Positions 8,625 to 15,382 of a stretch of DNA of 54,041 nucleotides are shown one piece after another. The notes below the pieces were generated by a model. It had not been told where the DNA came from and searched no databases. It worked only from the letters and a program-made list of their open reading frames with translations. Source of the DNA: Bacillota bacterium (GTDB taxonomy: Bacteria; Bacillota; Clostridia; Lachnospirales; Lachnospiraceae); NCBI GenBank assembly GCA_023412855.1, contig JAEZRJ010000079.1, positions 1 to 54,041 of the forward strand. The letters run 5' to 3'. A program made the translations under genes and the position numbers. The first letter of the stretch is position 1. Each line of letters starts with the position of its first letter.

Positions 8625-9689
8625 ATGGATAAGAAAAATGAAAATGATGTAAAAAGAGGGCCGGAAATAAAGAAAGAAAATGAAAAAATTCAACCTGAAA
8701 AAATAGAAACGGAAAAGAAAAGGAAGGCTATGGAAAAAGAAAAGGAGGAAAAAAGAGAGAAGGAAAGGGAGGATGAAGATAAGTATATTTTGGAGATAGA
8801 ACAAGAATATGAGAAACGGCGGGAAGAAGAGAAGACGGTAAAACAGCGCATTCTGGATTATATTGTGATCACGCTGGCCTCAGTGGTGTATGCGGTAGGA
8901 GTCAGCCAGTTTATCGATCCGAACAATCTGGCGCCCGGAGGAGTGACAGGTGTTGCTATTATTTTGAACCGCATCGTACCGGTGGAGACGGGTACTCTCA
9001 TTTTGATTATTAATATACCGATTATCTTATTGGGAATGTGGAAGTTCGGAGTAAGATTCATTATTTCGACCTTTTATGCGATTGCGGCTACCTCTCTTTT
9101 TACGAATCTTCTGGCACCTTTGGGAGCGGCTACGGATGACCTTCTGTTAGCGTCACTTGCAGGAAGCGTTCTGATTGCAGTTTCCATGGGTATTATTTTT
9201 AAGAGAGGAGCGACTACGGGAGGAACGGACATTATCATCAAGTGTTTAAGGCTGAGGTATCCGCATTTGAAGATGGGAATGCTGTTTTTCCTGACTGATG
9301 TGGGTGTGGTAGTGGTTTCCGCCTTCGTGTTTCAGGATATCGATTCCGCACTGTATGCAGGAATCGCCGTAGTCGTTACATCCATGATGCTGGATGTGGT
9401 TCTTTACGGCAGGGATGAGGCGAAATTGATTTATGTCATCAGCGATTTTTCTTCCGGGATTACGGACAGGCTTTTGGAGGATCTCGGCATCGGCGTCACT
9501 CATTTGAATGGGCAAGGGGCATACAGCGGGAAGGAAAAACAGGTAATCATGTGCGTGTCGAAGAAAACGCTGGCTCCGAGAATCGAGGAAATCGTAAGAG
9601 AAGAGGATCCGGACGCATTTATGATAGTCACCAGTGCGACGGAAATATTTGGAGAAGGATATAAGAGTTATTTCAGCGAAAAGATTTGA
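8625..9689 (+). CDS. YitT-family membrane protein with long charged N-terminal extension
   Basis: The C-terminal two thirds is a YitT-type protein: about five to six hydrophobic segments (for example VVYAVGVSQFIDPNNLAPGG, LILIINIPIILLGMW and AGIAVVVTSMMLDVVLYG), then a soluble DUF2179-like domain from about residue 270 (AKLIYVISDFSSGITDRLL). The function of the family is not settled. The first ~75 residues are almost entirely K, E, R and D and should form a charged helix, which is unusual for the family. The ATG at 8625 has AGGAAG upstream; a TTG at 8598 would add nine residues. No clear operon partner is seen. Confidence 0.85.
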   Translation: MDKKNENDVKRGPEIKKENEKIQPEKIETEKKRKAMEKEKEEKREKEREDEDKYILEIEQEYEKRREEEKTVKQRILDYIVITLASVVYAVGVSQFIDPNNLAPGGVTGVAIILNRIVPVETGTLILIINIPIILLGMWKFGVRFIISTFYAIAATSLFTNLLAPLGAATDDLLLASLAGSVLIAVSMGIIFKRGATTGGTDIIIKCLRLRYPHLKMGMLFFLTDVGVVVVSAFVFQDIDSALYAGIAVVVTSMMLDVVLYGRDEAKLIYVISDFSSGITDRLLEDLGIGVTHLNGQGAYSGKEKQVIMCVSKKTLAPRIEEIVREEDPDAFMIVTSATEIFGEGYKSYFSEKI

Positions 9690-9803
9690 ACAGTATTTAT
9701 CATGTATGATAGAATATAGAAATAAGATACTAATGAAATCTATCATTTACAGTCGGTAATCTGACTGGTAAAGGCCAGATAGGAGAAGCGGGGAACGGAT
9801 AAT

Positions 9804-10901
9804 TTGAATACGGGAATGGGAAGCAGAAGGAGACAGGGGAAAAAAAAGAGAAGAAACGGCAGCATGTGGCTGTCTATAATTTTATGTGTCATTGCCCTGG
9901 GAGCCTTGACTGCATGCCTTTACCTTTTGGTAAAAAATCGCGGTCTCGAGGGGGAGGTCAGCGAGGCACTGGCATATATCGATGAGGTCAATTCCATTAC
10001 CACTTATACGGAGGAGGAATTGAAAGAGAAGAAGGAGGAAGCCGCCTCACAGGCATCATCGGAAAAGGAAGAGGAGATTCTGAATGAAATGAAGGCGAGA
10101 ATGGAAAGTGGAGACGGTACCACCGCTATGCTTAAGTATTTTTATCCGGAAGAAATCGTAGTGGCTTCGGACGGCAGATACTATTTTTTTCCTATTTCAG
10201 ATACGATAAAGCATCATTCGTATAATGAGGAACAGTTTGTTATGAATGAGGATGAGACGCTTCAATATCTCGAAAACGGCGAAGTGGTTTCGCACAAGGG
10301 AATCGATGTTTCTAAATACCAGTCCTCTATCGATTGGGAGAAGGTGGCAGGGGACGATGTAAAATATGCCTTTATTCGTCTCGGGATAAGAGGTTCCACG
10401 GAAGGAAAGCTGGTTTTGGACGATACCTTTGAAGACAATGTGGAAGCGGCATTGGAAAATAAAATCGATGTAGGTGTATACTTCTTTACGCAGGCGCTTA
10501 ACGAAGCGGAAGCGGTGGAGGAGGCGGAGTTCGTATTGGAGAATATCGCAGATTATGATATATCATATCCTATTGTACTGGATGTGGAGGATATCGAGGT
10601 GAAGAATCCAAGAACGAAGGATATGACAATGCAGGATTGGACAAATGTATGCATTGCTTTTTGCGAGAGGATTAAAGAGGCAGGATACACGCCGATGATA
10701 TATGGCAACTTGAAAACGTTCATGCTCATGCTGGATTTGACCCAACTGGAGGAATACGACAAGTGGTTTGCATATTACACCACCCCGTTGTATTTTCCTT
10801 ATGAATTTTCCATGTGGCAATATACCTCGACAGGCAGGGTGGACGGAATCAAGGGAGACGTAGACCTTAATATAAGCATGAAGGATTGGAAAGATGAATG
10901 A
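9804..10901 (+). CDS. Membrane-anchored GH25 muramidase (lysozyme family)
   Basis: A basic N-terminus is followed by one membrane segment (about residues 22-43), a charged linker, and a GH25 domain from about 166 to the end. GH25 enzymes cleave the glycan strands of peptidoglycan. The domain begins with KGIDVSKYQ (Asp168 is the expected conserved acid) and contains PIVLDVEDIE, the DxE pair typical of the active site. The anchor suggests the enzyme stays on the outer face of the membrane. The start is TTG at 9804; an ATG at 9816 is possible. It overlaps the AraC gene by eight bases, so the two are probably cotranscribed. Confidence 0.88.
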   Translation: MNTGMGSRRRQGKKKRRNGSMWLSIILCVIALGALTACLYLLVKNRGLEGEVSEALAYIDEVNSITTYTEEELKEKKEEAASQASSEKEEEILNEMKARMESGDGTTAMLKYFYPEEIVVASDGRYYFFPISDTIKHHSYNEEQFVMNEDETLQYLENGEVVSHKGIDVSKYQSSIDWEKVAGDDVKYAFIRLGIRGSTEGKLVLDDTFEDNVEAALENKIDVGVYFFTQALNEAEAVEEAEFVLENIADYDISYPIVLDVEDIEVKNPRTKDMTMQDWTNVCIAFCERIKEAGYTPMIYGNLKTFMLMLDLTQLEEYDKWFAYYTTPLYFPYEFSMWQYTSTGRVDGIKGDVDLNISMKDWKDE

Positions 10902-11742
10902 CATAGCAGGAGCATATGAAAAAACAGGGTATCTGAATAAACATTACAAGTTTTTTCATTTGAAGGATTCCGACAGCAGGAAGTTCGATTACCATTATCA
11001 TGATTTTGATAAAATAATATACATATTGAACGGCAGAGCGGATTATATGATAGAGGGTAAGAAATATCTGTTAGAGCCTCACGATTTCATCTTTGTCAAT
11101 CGAAACGAGATACATAAGCCTATAGTGGATTTTTCTGTGCCCTATGAGCGCATGATATTATATATCGACCATAGCTTTATTGAAAGATATGCGAAAGATG
11201 ACTATGATCTGAGCGAATGCTTCGGCAGGACCTTTAAGGAAAAGACCAACGTGGTCCGCTTTCCGGCGGTGGTTACCAGAGAGCTTTATGAGACGCTTCG
11301 CAGAATGGAAGAAAACGATAAGGCTTCCGGTTATGCGGGAGAGCTGTACGGAGAGCTGCTTTTTCTGGAATTCATGGTTCAGATGAACAGGGCCTGTCTG
11401 GAAAATGAATTCGCTTATCATCATACGGCGAAATATAATAAGAAAATTATTGATATCATTCAGTATATCAATGAGAATTTATCGGATGAGTTGTCTATCG
11501 ACGACTTATCGGATAAATTTTATATGAGCAAATATCATATGATGCGCCAGTTCAAGGAGGAAACGGGATATTCCATTCACCAGTACACCTTGGAGAAGCG
11601 GATCGTGACGGCGCGGTCCATGCTTTTGAATGGAGTTCCGGCAACGGTTGCCGCTATGGAATGCGGGTTCAAGGATTACTCCACCTTTGCCCGGGCTTTC
11701 AAGAAAAAGCTGGGCAGTATGCCATCGAAAATAAAGGAGTAA
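10894..11742 (+). CDS. AraC-family transcriptional regulator
   Basis: The 282-residue protein has an N-terminal cupin sensor domain (HYHDFDKIIYILNGRADYMI, then EPHDFIFVNRNEIHKP) and a C-terminal double helix-turn-helix from about residue 185 (LSIDDLSDKFYMSKYHMMRQF and the closing MECGFKDYSTFARAFKKKLG). It likely responds to a small ligand, not identifiable here. It overlaps the upstream muramidase gene by eight bases, so it may regulate that gene or a distant target. The gene is followed at once by a full-length short repeat element. Confidence 0.92.
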   Translation: MNDIAGAYEKTGYLNKHYKFFHLKDSDSRKFDYHYHDFDKIIYILNGRADYMIEGKKYLLEPHDFIFVNRNEIHKPIVDFSVPYERMILYIDHSFIERYAKDDYDLSECFGRTFKEKTNVVRFPAVVTRELYETLRRMEENDKASGYAGELYGELLFLEFMVQMNRACLENEFAYHHTAKYNKKIIDIIQYINENLSDELSIDDLSDKFYMSKYHMMRQFKEETGYSIHQYTLEKRIVTARSMLLNGVPATVAAMECGFKDYSTFARAFKKKLGSMPSKIKE

Positions 11743-11746
11743 AGAT

Positions 11747-11879
11747 GTTGCTGTTCACACAGCAGTTTAACACTTGCTGTTAAGCTGTGTAAGAACGTGA
11801 TTCAGGAGATGATTTCTGCTACGCGGAGCGAATTTAAATGCAGAAATCATGCGTTACTGAGAACGGGGTGAACAGTAAC
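11747..11879 (+). repeat. Short MITE-like element, copy b (full length, short form)
   Basis: It begins GTTGCTGTTCACACAG and ends GTGAACAGTAAC, giving near-perfect 12-bp terminal inverted repeats. Inside are a hairpin around AACACTTGCTGTTAAGC and the ATGATTTCTGC/GCAGAAATCAT stem. It lacks about 15 bases present in copies d, e and g. It fills the space directly after the AraC stop. Confidence 0.9.
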
Positions 11880-11881
11880 GT

Positions 11882-11931
11882 AAAGGTGTCAAGAAAAAAT
11901 ACTTGACACCTTTATTCCTTTATAGTATGAT
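11882..11931 (+). promoter_or_regulatory. ylxM-ffh promoter with its -35 box inside a perfect inverted repeat
   Basis: TTGACA at 11903-11908 and TATGAT at 11926-11931 are 17 bases apart, a near-consensus sigma-A promoter about 50 bases before ylxM. The -35 box lies in the right arm of a 12-bp perfect inverted repeat (11882-11893 and 11902-11913, 8-base AT loop). The repeat has no T-run typical of a terminator, so it may be an operator, although a terminator for the upstream genes remains possible. Confidence 0.75.
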
Positions 11932-11981
11932 AGGCAATGTGTTCGAGGAAGATATTTCTTCGTGTACATGGGAGAACCGTT

Positions 11982-12323
11982 ATGGAAAAAATTGTAGCAC
12001 AAGGTTTGTTATATGATTTTTACGGAGAATTATTGACGGAGCATCAGCGTAAGATTTATGAGGCTGCGGTATATAATGACCTGTCTCTCAGTGAAATCGC
12101 GCAGGAGCAGGGAATCAGCAGGCAGGGAGTGCACGATTTGATCAAAAGGTGCGATAACCTTTTAGAAGGATACGAAAGCAAGCTCCATCTCGTGGAACGC
12201 TTTAACCGGATCAAAGGTAAAGTGCAGTGCATCGATGTGCTCACGGAGAATGAGCAGATAAGCCACGAGCAGCTTAGAAGAGAAATCAAGAAATTATCGG
12301 ATGAGATACTGGAAGCCTTGTAA
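11982..12323 (+). CDS. ylxM: YlxM-family putative DNA-binding / SRP-associated protein
   Basis: This is a 113-residue helical protein with a sigma-70 region-4-like helix-turn-helix: LTEHQRKIYEAAVYNDLSLSEIA followed by QGISRQGVHDLIKRC. YlxM is encoded next to ffh across Firmicutes and has been reported to affect SRP GTPase activity in streptococci; its role here is inferred from that. The frame is open upstream to 11937, but the ATG at 11982 has GGAGAA six bases before it. ffh starts 40 bases downstream. Confidence 0.92.
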   Translation: MEKIVAQGLLYDFYGELLTEHQRKIYEAAVYNDLSLSEIAQEQGISRQGVHDLIKRCDNLLEGYESKLHLVERFNRIKGKVQCIDVLTENEQISHEQLRREIKKLSDEILEAL

Positions 12324-12363
12324 TTTGTAAAAGGCGTAATATAGATAGAATAAGAGGTAGCCT

Positions 12364-13722
12364 ATGGCATTTGAAAGTTTGACGGACAAATTGCAGAACG
12401 TATTTAAAAATTTAAGAAGCAAGGGCCGTTTGACTGAGGAGGATGTGAAAGCCGCCTTAAAAGAAGTAAAGATGGCATTGCTGGAAGCGGATGTTAACTT
12501 CAAGGTAGTGAAGCAATTCGTAAAAGCAGTGGAAGAACGTGCGGTCGGCGCTGACGTAATGAACGGTCTCAATCCCGGTCAAATGGTGATAAAGATAGTA
12601 AACGAAGAAATGGTGACGCTGATGGGCTCCGAGACGACGGAGATTCAGATGCAGCCCGGCAAATCGATAACTGTAATTATGATGTGCGGTCTTCAGGGGG
12701 CCGGTAAGACCACTACTACGGCCAAGATTGCCGGTAAATTGAAATTGAAGGGCAAGAAGCCTCTGTTGGTAGCCTGCGATATTTATCGTCCGGCAGCGAT
12801 CAAGCAGTTACAGATAAATGGTGAAAAGCAGGAAGTGGATGTTTTTTCCATGGGTGAGCACCACAATCCCGTGGATATTGCCAAGGCTTCCATGGAGCAT
12901 GCAGGTAAAAACGGACATAATGTAGTAATTCTCGATACGGCAGGGCGCCTTCATATCGATGAGGATATGATGACGGAGCTTCAGAATATAAAGGCTAATG
13001 TAGAAGTTCACCAGACGCTTCTCGTAGTGGATGCCATGACCGGACAGGATGCCGTGAATGTGGCAAAGGAATTCGATGAAAAAGTCGGCATTGACGGCGT
13101 TGTTTTGTCGAAGATGGACGGCGATACGCGAGGCGGTGCCGCACTTTCCGTAAAGGCGGTGACGGGTAAGCCGATTCTCTATGTAGGTATGGGAGAAAAG
13201 CTTTCGGATTTGGAGCAGTTCTATCCTGACCGAATGGCCAGTCGTATTTTAGGAATGGGCGATGTTCTTACTCTTATCGACAAGGTTCAAGCTAACTTGG
13301 ATATTGATGAAGATAAAGAAAAAGAAATGGCTTCCCGGATGAAAAAGGGCAAGTTCGATTTTAATGATTATCTGGAAAGTATGAAGCAGATGAAAAAGAT
13401 GGGTGGTCTTTCCAGTATCCTGGGGATGATGCCAGGGATGGGAAAACAGCTCGGTGACATGGAGTCTATGGTGGATGAAAAGCAGCTTTCGAGAATGGAA
13501 GCGATTGTGCTCAGTATGACGCCGGCTGAGAGAGAGAACCCGAAGCTTTTGAATCTGAGCAGAAAGAGCCGGATTGCAAGAGGAGCAGGCGTAGACATTG
13601 CGGTAGTAAACCGTTTTGTAAAGCAGTTTGAGCAGTCACAGAAAATGATGAAGCAGTTGCCTGGCATGATGGGCGGCAAAAAAGGACGAGGTATGTTCGG
13701 CGGTATGAAATTTCCGTTTTAA
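12364..13722 (+). CDS. ffh: Signal recognition particle protein Ffh (SRP54)
   Basis: Ffh is the GTPase that binds signal sequences and SRP RNA. The 452-residue protein has an N domain, a G domain with GLQGAGKTTTTAKIAGKLK (from about residue 105), DIYRPAAIKQL, DTAGRLHIDEDMMTEL and SKMDGDTRGGA, then a methionine-rich M domain with MMPGMGKQLGDM and the RNA-binding RKSRIARGAGVD. The C-terminus is the usual Gly/Met-rich tail. It is the second gene after ylxM and is followed closely by rpsP. Confidence 0.97.
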   Translation: MAFESLTDKLQNVFKNLRSKGRLTEEDVKAALKEVKMALLEADVNFKVVKQFVKAVEERAVGADVMNGLNPGQMVIKIVNEEMVTLMGSETTEIQMQPGKSITVIMMCGLQGAGKTTTTAKIAGKLKLKGKKPLLVACDIYRPAAIKQLQINGEKQEVDVFSMGEHHNPVDIAKASMEHAGKNGHNVVILDTAGRLHIDEDMMTELQNIKANVEVHQTLLVVDAMTGQDAVNVAKEFDEKVGIDGVVLSKMDGDTRGGAALSVKAVTGKPILYVGMGEKLSDLEQFYPDRMASRILGMGDVLTLIDKVQANLDIDEDKEKEMASRMKKGKFDFNDYLESMKQMKKMGGLSSILGMMPGMGKQLGDMESMVDEKQLSRMEAIVLSMTPAERENPKLLNLSRKSRIARGAGVDIAVVNRFVKQFEQSQKMMKQLPGMMGGKKGRGMFGGMKFPF

Positions 13723-13756
13723 CATATAAAAAAATAATTTTCCGGAGGTGAAAAAC

Positions 13757-14002
13757 ATGGCAGTTAAAATCAGATTAAGAAGAATGGGTCAGAAGAAAGC
13801 TCCTTTCTATAGAATCATCGTAGCAGATTCCAGATCTCCCAGAGATGGAAGATTTATCGAGGAAATCGGAACGTATGATCCTAGCACAGATCCGAGCACA
13901 TTCAAGGTAAACGAAGAGTTGGCTAAGAAATGGCTTGCAAACGGAGCTCAGCCCACAGAAGTTGTTAACAAGATTTTCAAATTGGCAGGTATTGCGAAAT
14001 AG
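13757..14002 (+). CDS. rpsP: 30S ribosomal protein S16
   Basis: This is an 81-residue small-subunit protein with the family opening MAVKIRLRRMGQKKAPFYRI and the segment DSRSPRDGRFIEEIGTYDP. The ATG at 13757 follows GGAGGTG; the GTG overlapping that site at 13748 would give a non-standard N-terminus. The order ffh-rpsP-khpA-rimM-trmD-rplS is highly conserved. Length is normal and no key residue appears missing. Confidence 0.97.
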   Translation: MAVKIRLRRMGQKKAPFYRIIVADSRSPRDGRFIEEIGTYDPSTDPSTFKVNEELAKKWLANGAQPTEVVNKIFKLAGIAK

Positions 14003-14027
14003 GACCGGTCGCTTTTGGAGGTGGACT

Positions 14028-14255
14028 ATGAAGGAATTAGTTGAAGTAATTGCAAAAGCACTTGTTGACAATCCGGATGAGGTTGTGGTAACGGAGAAGG
14101 CGGAAGGCAAGAATGTAGTTGTCGAGCTTCACGTTGCCCAGTCCGATATGGGAAAAATAATCGGCAAACAAGGCAGAATTGCGAAAGCGATTCGTTCTGT
14201 TGTGAAGGCAGCGTCATCCAAGGACAATAAGAGAGTGGATGTGGAAATCGTTTAA
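14028..14255 (+). CDS. khpA: KH-domain RNA-binding protein KhpA (YlqC)
   Basis: The 75-residue protein consists of one KH domain with the GxxG-type loop IIGKQGRIAKAIRSVV at about residues 45-60. In Firmicutes, KhpA forms a complex with KhpB and binds many RNAs; that role is taken from the family. The ATG at 14028 has GGAGGTG upstream and follows rpsP by 25 bases. Longer in-frame extensions overlap rpsP and can be dismissed. A terminator hairpin lies 13 bases after the stop. Confidence 0.93.
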   Translation: MKELVEVIAKALVDNPDEVVVTEKAEGKNVVVELHVAQSDMGKIIGKQGRIAKAIRSVVKAASSKDNKRVDVEIV

Positions 14256-14267
14256 ACCGATTGGGAG

Positions 14268-14303
14268 AATGAGGATGGAGAGGTATGGGCCATCCTCATT
14301 TTT
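14268..14303 (+). terminator. Terminator after khpA
   Basis: A perfect 11-bp stem (14268-14278 with 14290-14300) is followed by TTT. It separates rpsP-khpA from rimM and precedes the large palindromic element. Confidence 0.7.
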
Positions 14304-14315
14304 GGTATGGTGTGG

Positions 14316-14578
14316 ATTTCGTTAGGTTATGAGAGCCTTTCTTCGGCAGCTTTGGGTTCGTTTCCGACGCGCGGGGTCTTGGTTTTCTAAATGAAACCGG
14401 TAAGCAACGGCGACGGTCGGGTCGGCAGCGAAGCACATCCGTGTGCTGCGCTGCCTAAACGTCGCGTCCTTGCTGCGTTTGCCCTTGTTTTTTGTGGTTT
14501 CATTAAGAAAACTAAGGCCCCGTGCTGACGGAAACGAACCCAAACTGCCGAAGAAAGGCTCCCACTACGTAACGAAAT
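14316..14578. repeat. Large palindromic element, copy 1 (long stem with two apical hairpins)
   Basis: Left arm 14331-14398 and right arm about 14498-14554 pair almost throughout (GAGCCTTTCTTCGGCAG against CTGCCGAAGAAAGGCTC, then three more blocks); weaker pairing extends to 14316 and 14578. Inside are two hairpins: 14424-14455 with a TCCG loop, and 14457-14480 with a GTCCTT loop. A second copy at 28656-28900 keeps the pairing with different bases. Short open frames across it are by-products of the palindrome. It occupies most of the 497-base gap between khpA and rimM. Identity with a named RNA or element family is not known to me. Confidence 0.9.
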
Positions 14579-14628
14579 AGGTGTATGGGGGAAGGTGTTG
14601 GCTGCGGAAAATGCGGGATGGCGTGGAG

Positions 14629-14718
14629 GTAAGAACGTGATGCAAGAGATGATTTCTGCTTTGCGGAGCAATTTAAATGCAGAAATCATGCGTTACGGAG
14701 AACGGAGTGGACAGTAAC
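14629..14718 (+). repeat. Short MITE-like element, copy c (5'-truncated)
   Basis: It starts abruptly at GTAAGAACGTGATGCAAG, lacking the 5' terminal repeat and first hairpin, then continues through ATGATTTCTGC/GCAGAAATCAT to ACAGTAAC. Copy f at 28988 begins at the same internal point. Both follow a large palindromic element. Confidence 0.9.
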
Positions 14719-14752
14719 GTTTGAGATTGATTGGACGGAGAGAGGAATTGGT

Positions 14753-15265
14753 ATGGAAGAGAAGTTGAGAGTTGGGATTGTGGCTTCGACGCATGGGATT
14801 AAGGGAGAAGTTAAGGTTTTTCCTACTACGGATGATTTGGAGAGGTTTAAATCTCTGAAGCAGGTTATTTTGGATACGGGGAAGGAAGAGCTTGGGCTGG
14901 AGATTGAGGGCGTTAAGTTTTTTAAGAAGTTTGCGATTGTGAAATTTAAGGGGATTGATAATATTAATGATATTGAGAAGTATAAGGGGAAGGAGCTGTA
15001 TGTGACGAGGGAGAATGCACAGAGGCTTCGAAGGAATGAGTATTATATTGCGGATTTGATTGGGATGAAGGTGGCAGAGGATAGTGGGAGGTTGTTGGGG
15101 GAGCTTTCTGATGTGATTAAGACGGGAGCGAATGATGTTTATGTGGTGAAGATGGAGGATGAAAAGGAACTTTTGATTCCTGCAATTAAGCAATGTATAT
15201 TGGATGTGGATATGGAGAAGGGGGAGATGAAGGTGCATTTGCTGGAGGGGCTTTTAGAAGAATAG
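14753..15265 (+). CDS. rimM: 16S rRNA processing protein RimM
   Basis: RimM assists maturation of the 30S head and binds S19. The 170-residue protein opens with LRVGIVASTHGIKGEVKVFP, the family hallmark, and has a PRC-barrel domain in its second half (YYIADLIGMKVAEDSGRLLG, LLIPAIKQCILDVD). The ATG has GAGAGGAA upstream. Codon choice looks unlike the neighbouring ffh and rpsP: GGG for glycine, AGG for arginine and ATT/TTT are very frequent. It lies between intergenic elements and upstream of trmD, its normal partner gene. Confidence 0.95.
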   Translation: MEEKLRVGIVASTHGIKGEVKVFPTTDDLERFKSLKQVILDTGKEELGLEIEGVKFFKKFAIVKFKGIDNINDIEKYKGKELYVTRENAQRLRRNEYYIADLIGMKVAEDSGRLLGELSDVIKTGANDVYVVKMEDEKELLIPAIKQCILDVDMEKGEMKVHLLEGLLEE

Positions 15266-15326
15266 AGGTAGCGGTTTAGCTGTCAGCAGCGCGAAGAGGC
15301 AGTTTTGTTGGATTTTGTGTATATAT

Positions 15327-15357
15327 GTTGCAGCTTAGCCGAAGGCTGAACTGTAAC
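15327..15357. repeat. Inverted repeat between rimM and trmD
   Basis: GTTGCAGCTTAGCC and GGCTGAACTGTAAC form a 14-base imperfect stem around GAA. A similar sequence (CAGCCTTCGGTTGAACTGCAAC) flanks the short element near 45038-45059, which suggests a second small repeat family. There is no T-run. Confidence 0.45.
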
Positions 15358-15382
15358 AAATGGAGGAAGGATGGAGGATGTC

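Noticed and set aside
9700..9803. Riboswitch (for example c-di-GMP) before the GH25 gene
   Set aside because: Short inverted repeats exist (ATGATAGA/TCTATCAT), but none of the conserved core words of known riboswitch classes were found.
14316..14578. Group II intron or an IS remnant as explanation for the large palindromes
   Set aside because: There is no reverse transcriptase, transposase or domain V-type motif, and the element is only ~250 bp with paired arms throughout.
14387..14689. Minus-strand open frame across the first large palindrome (and similar frames at 28576-28833 and 28619-28963)
   Set aside because: The peptides (with ANAARTRRLGS) are translations of the palindromic arms and are mirrored in both copies; such frames arise from the repeat and show no protein domain.
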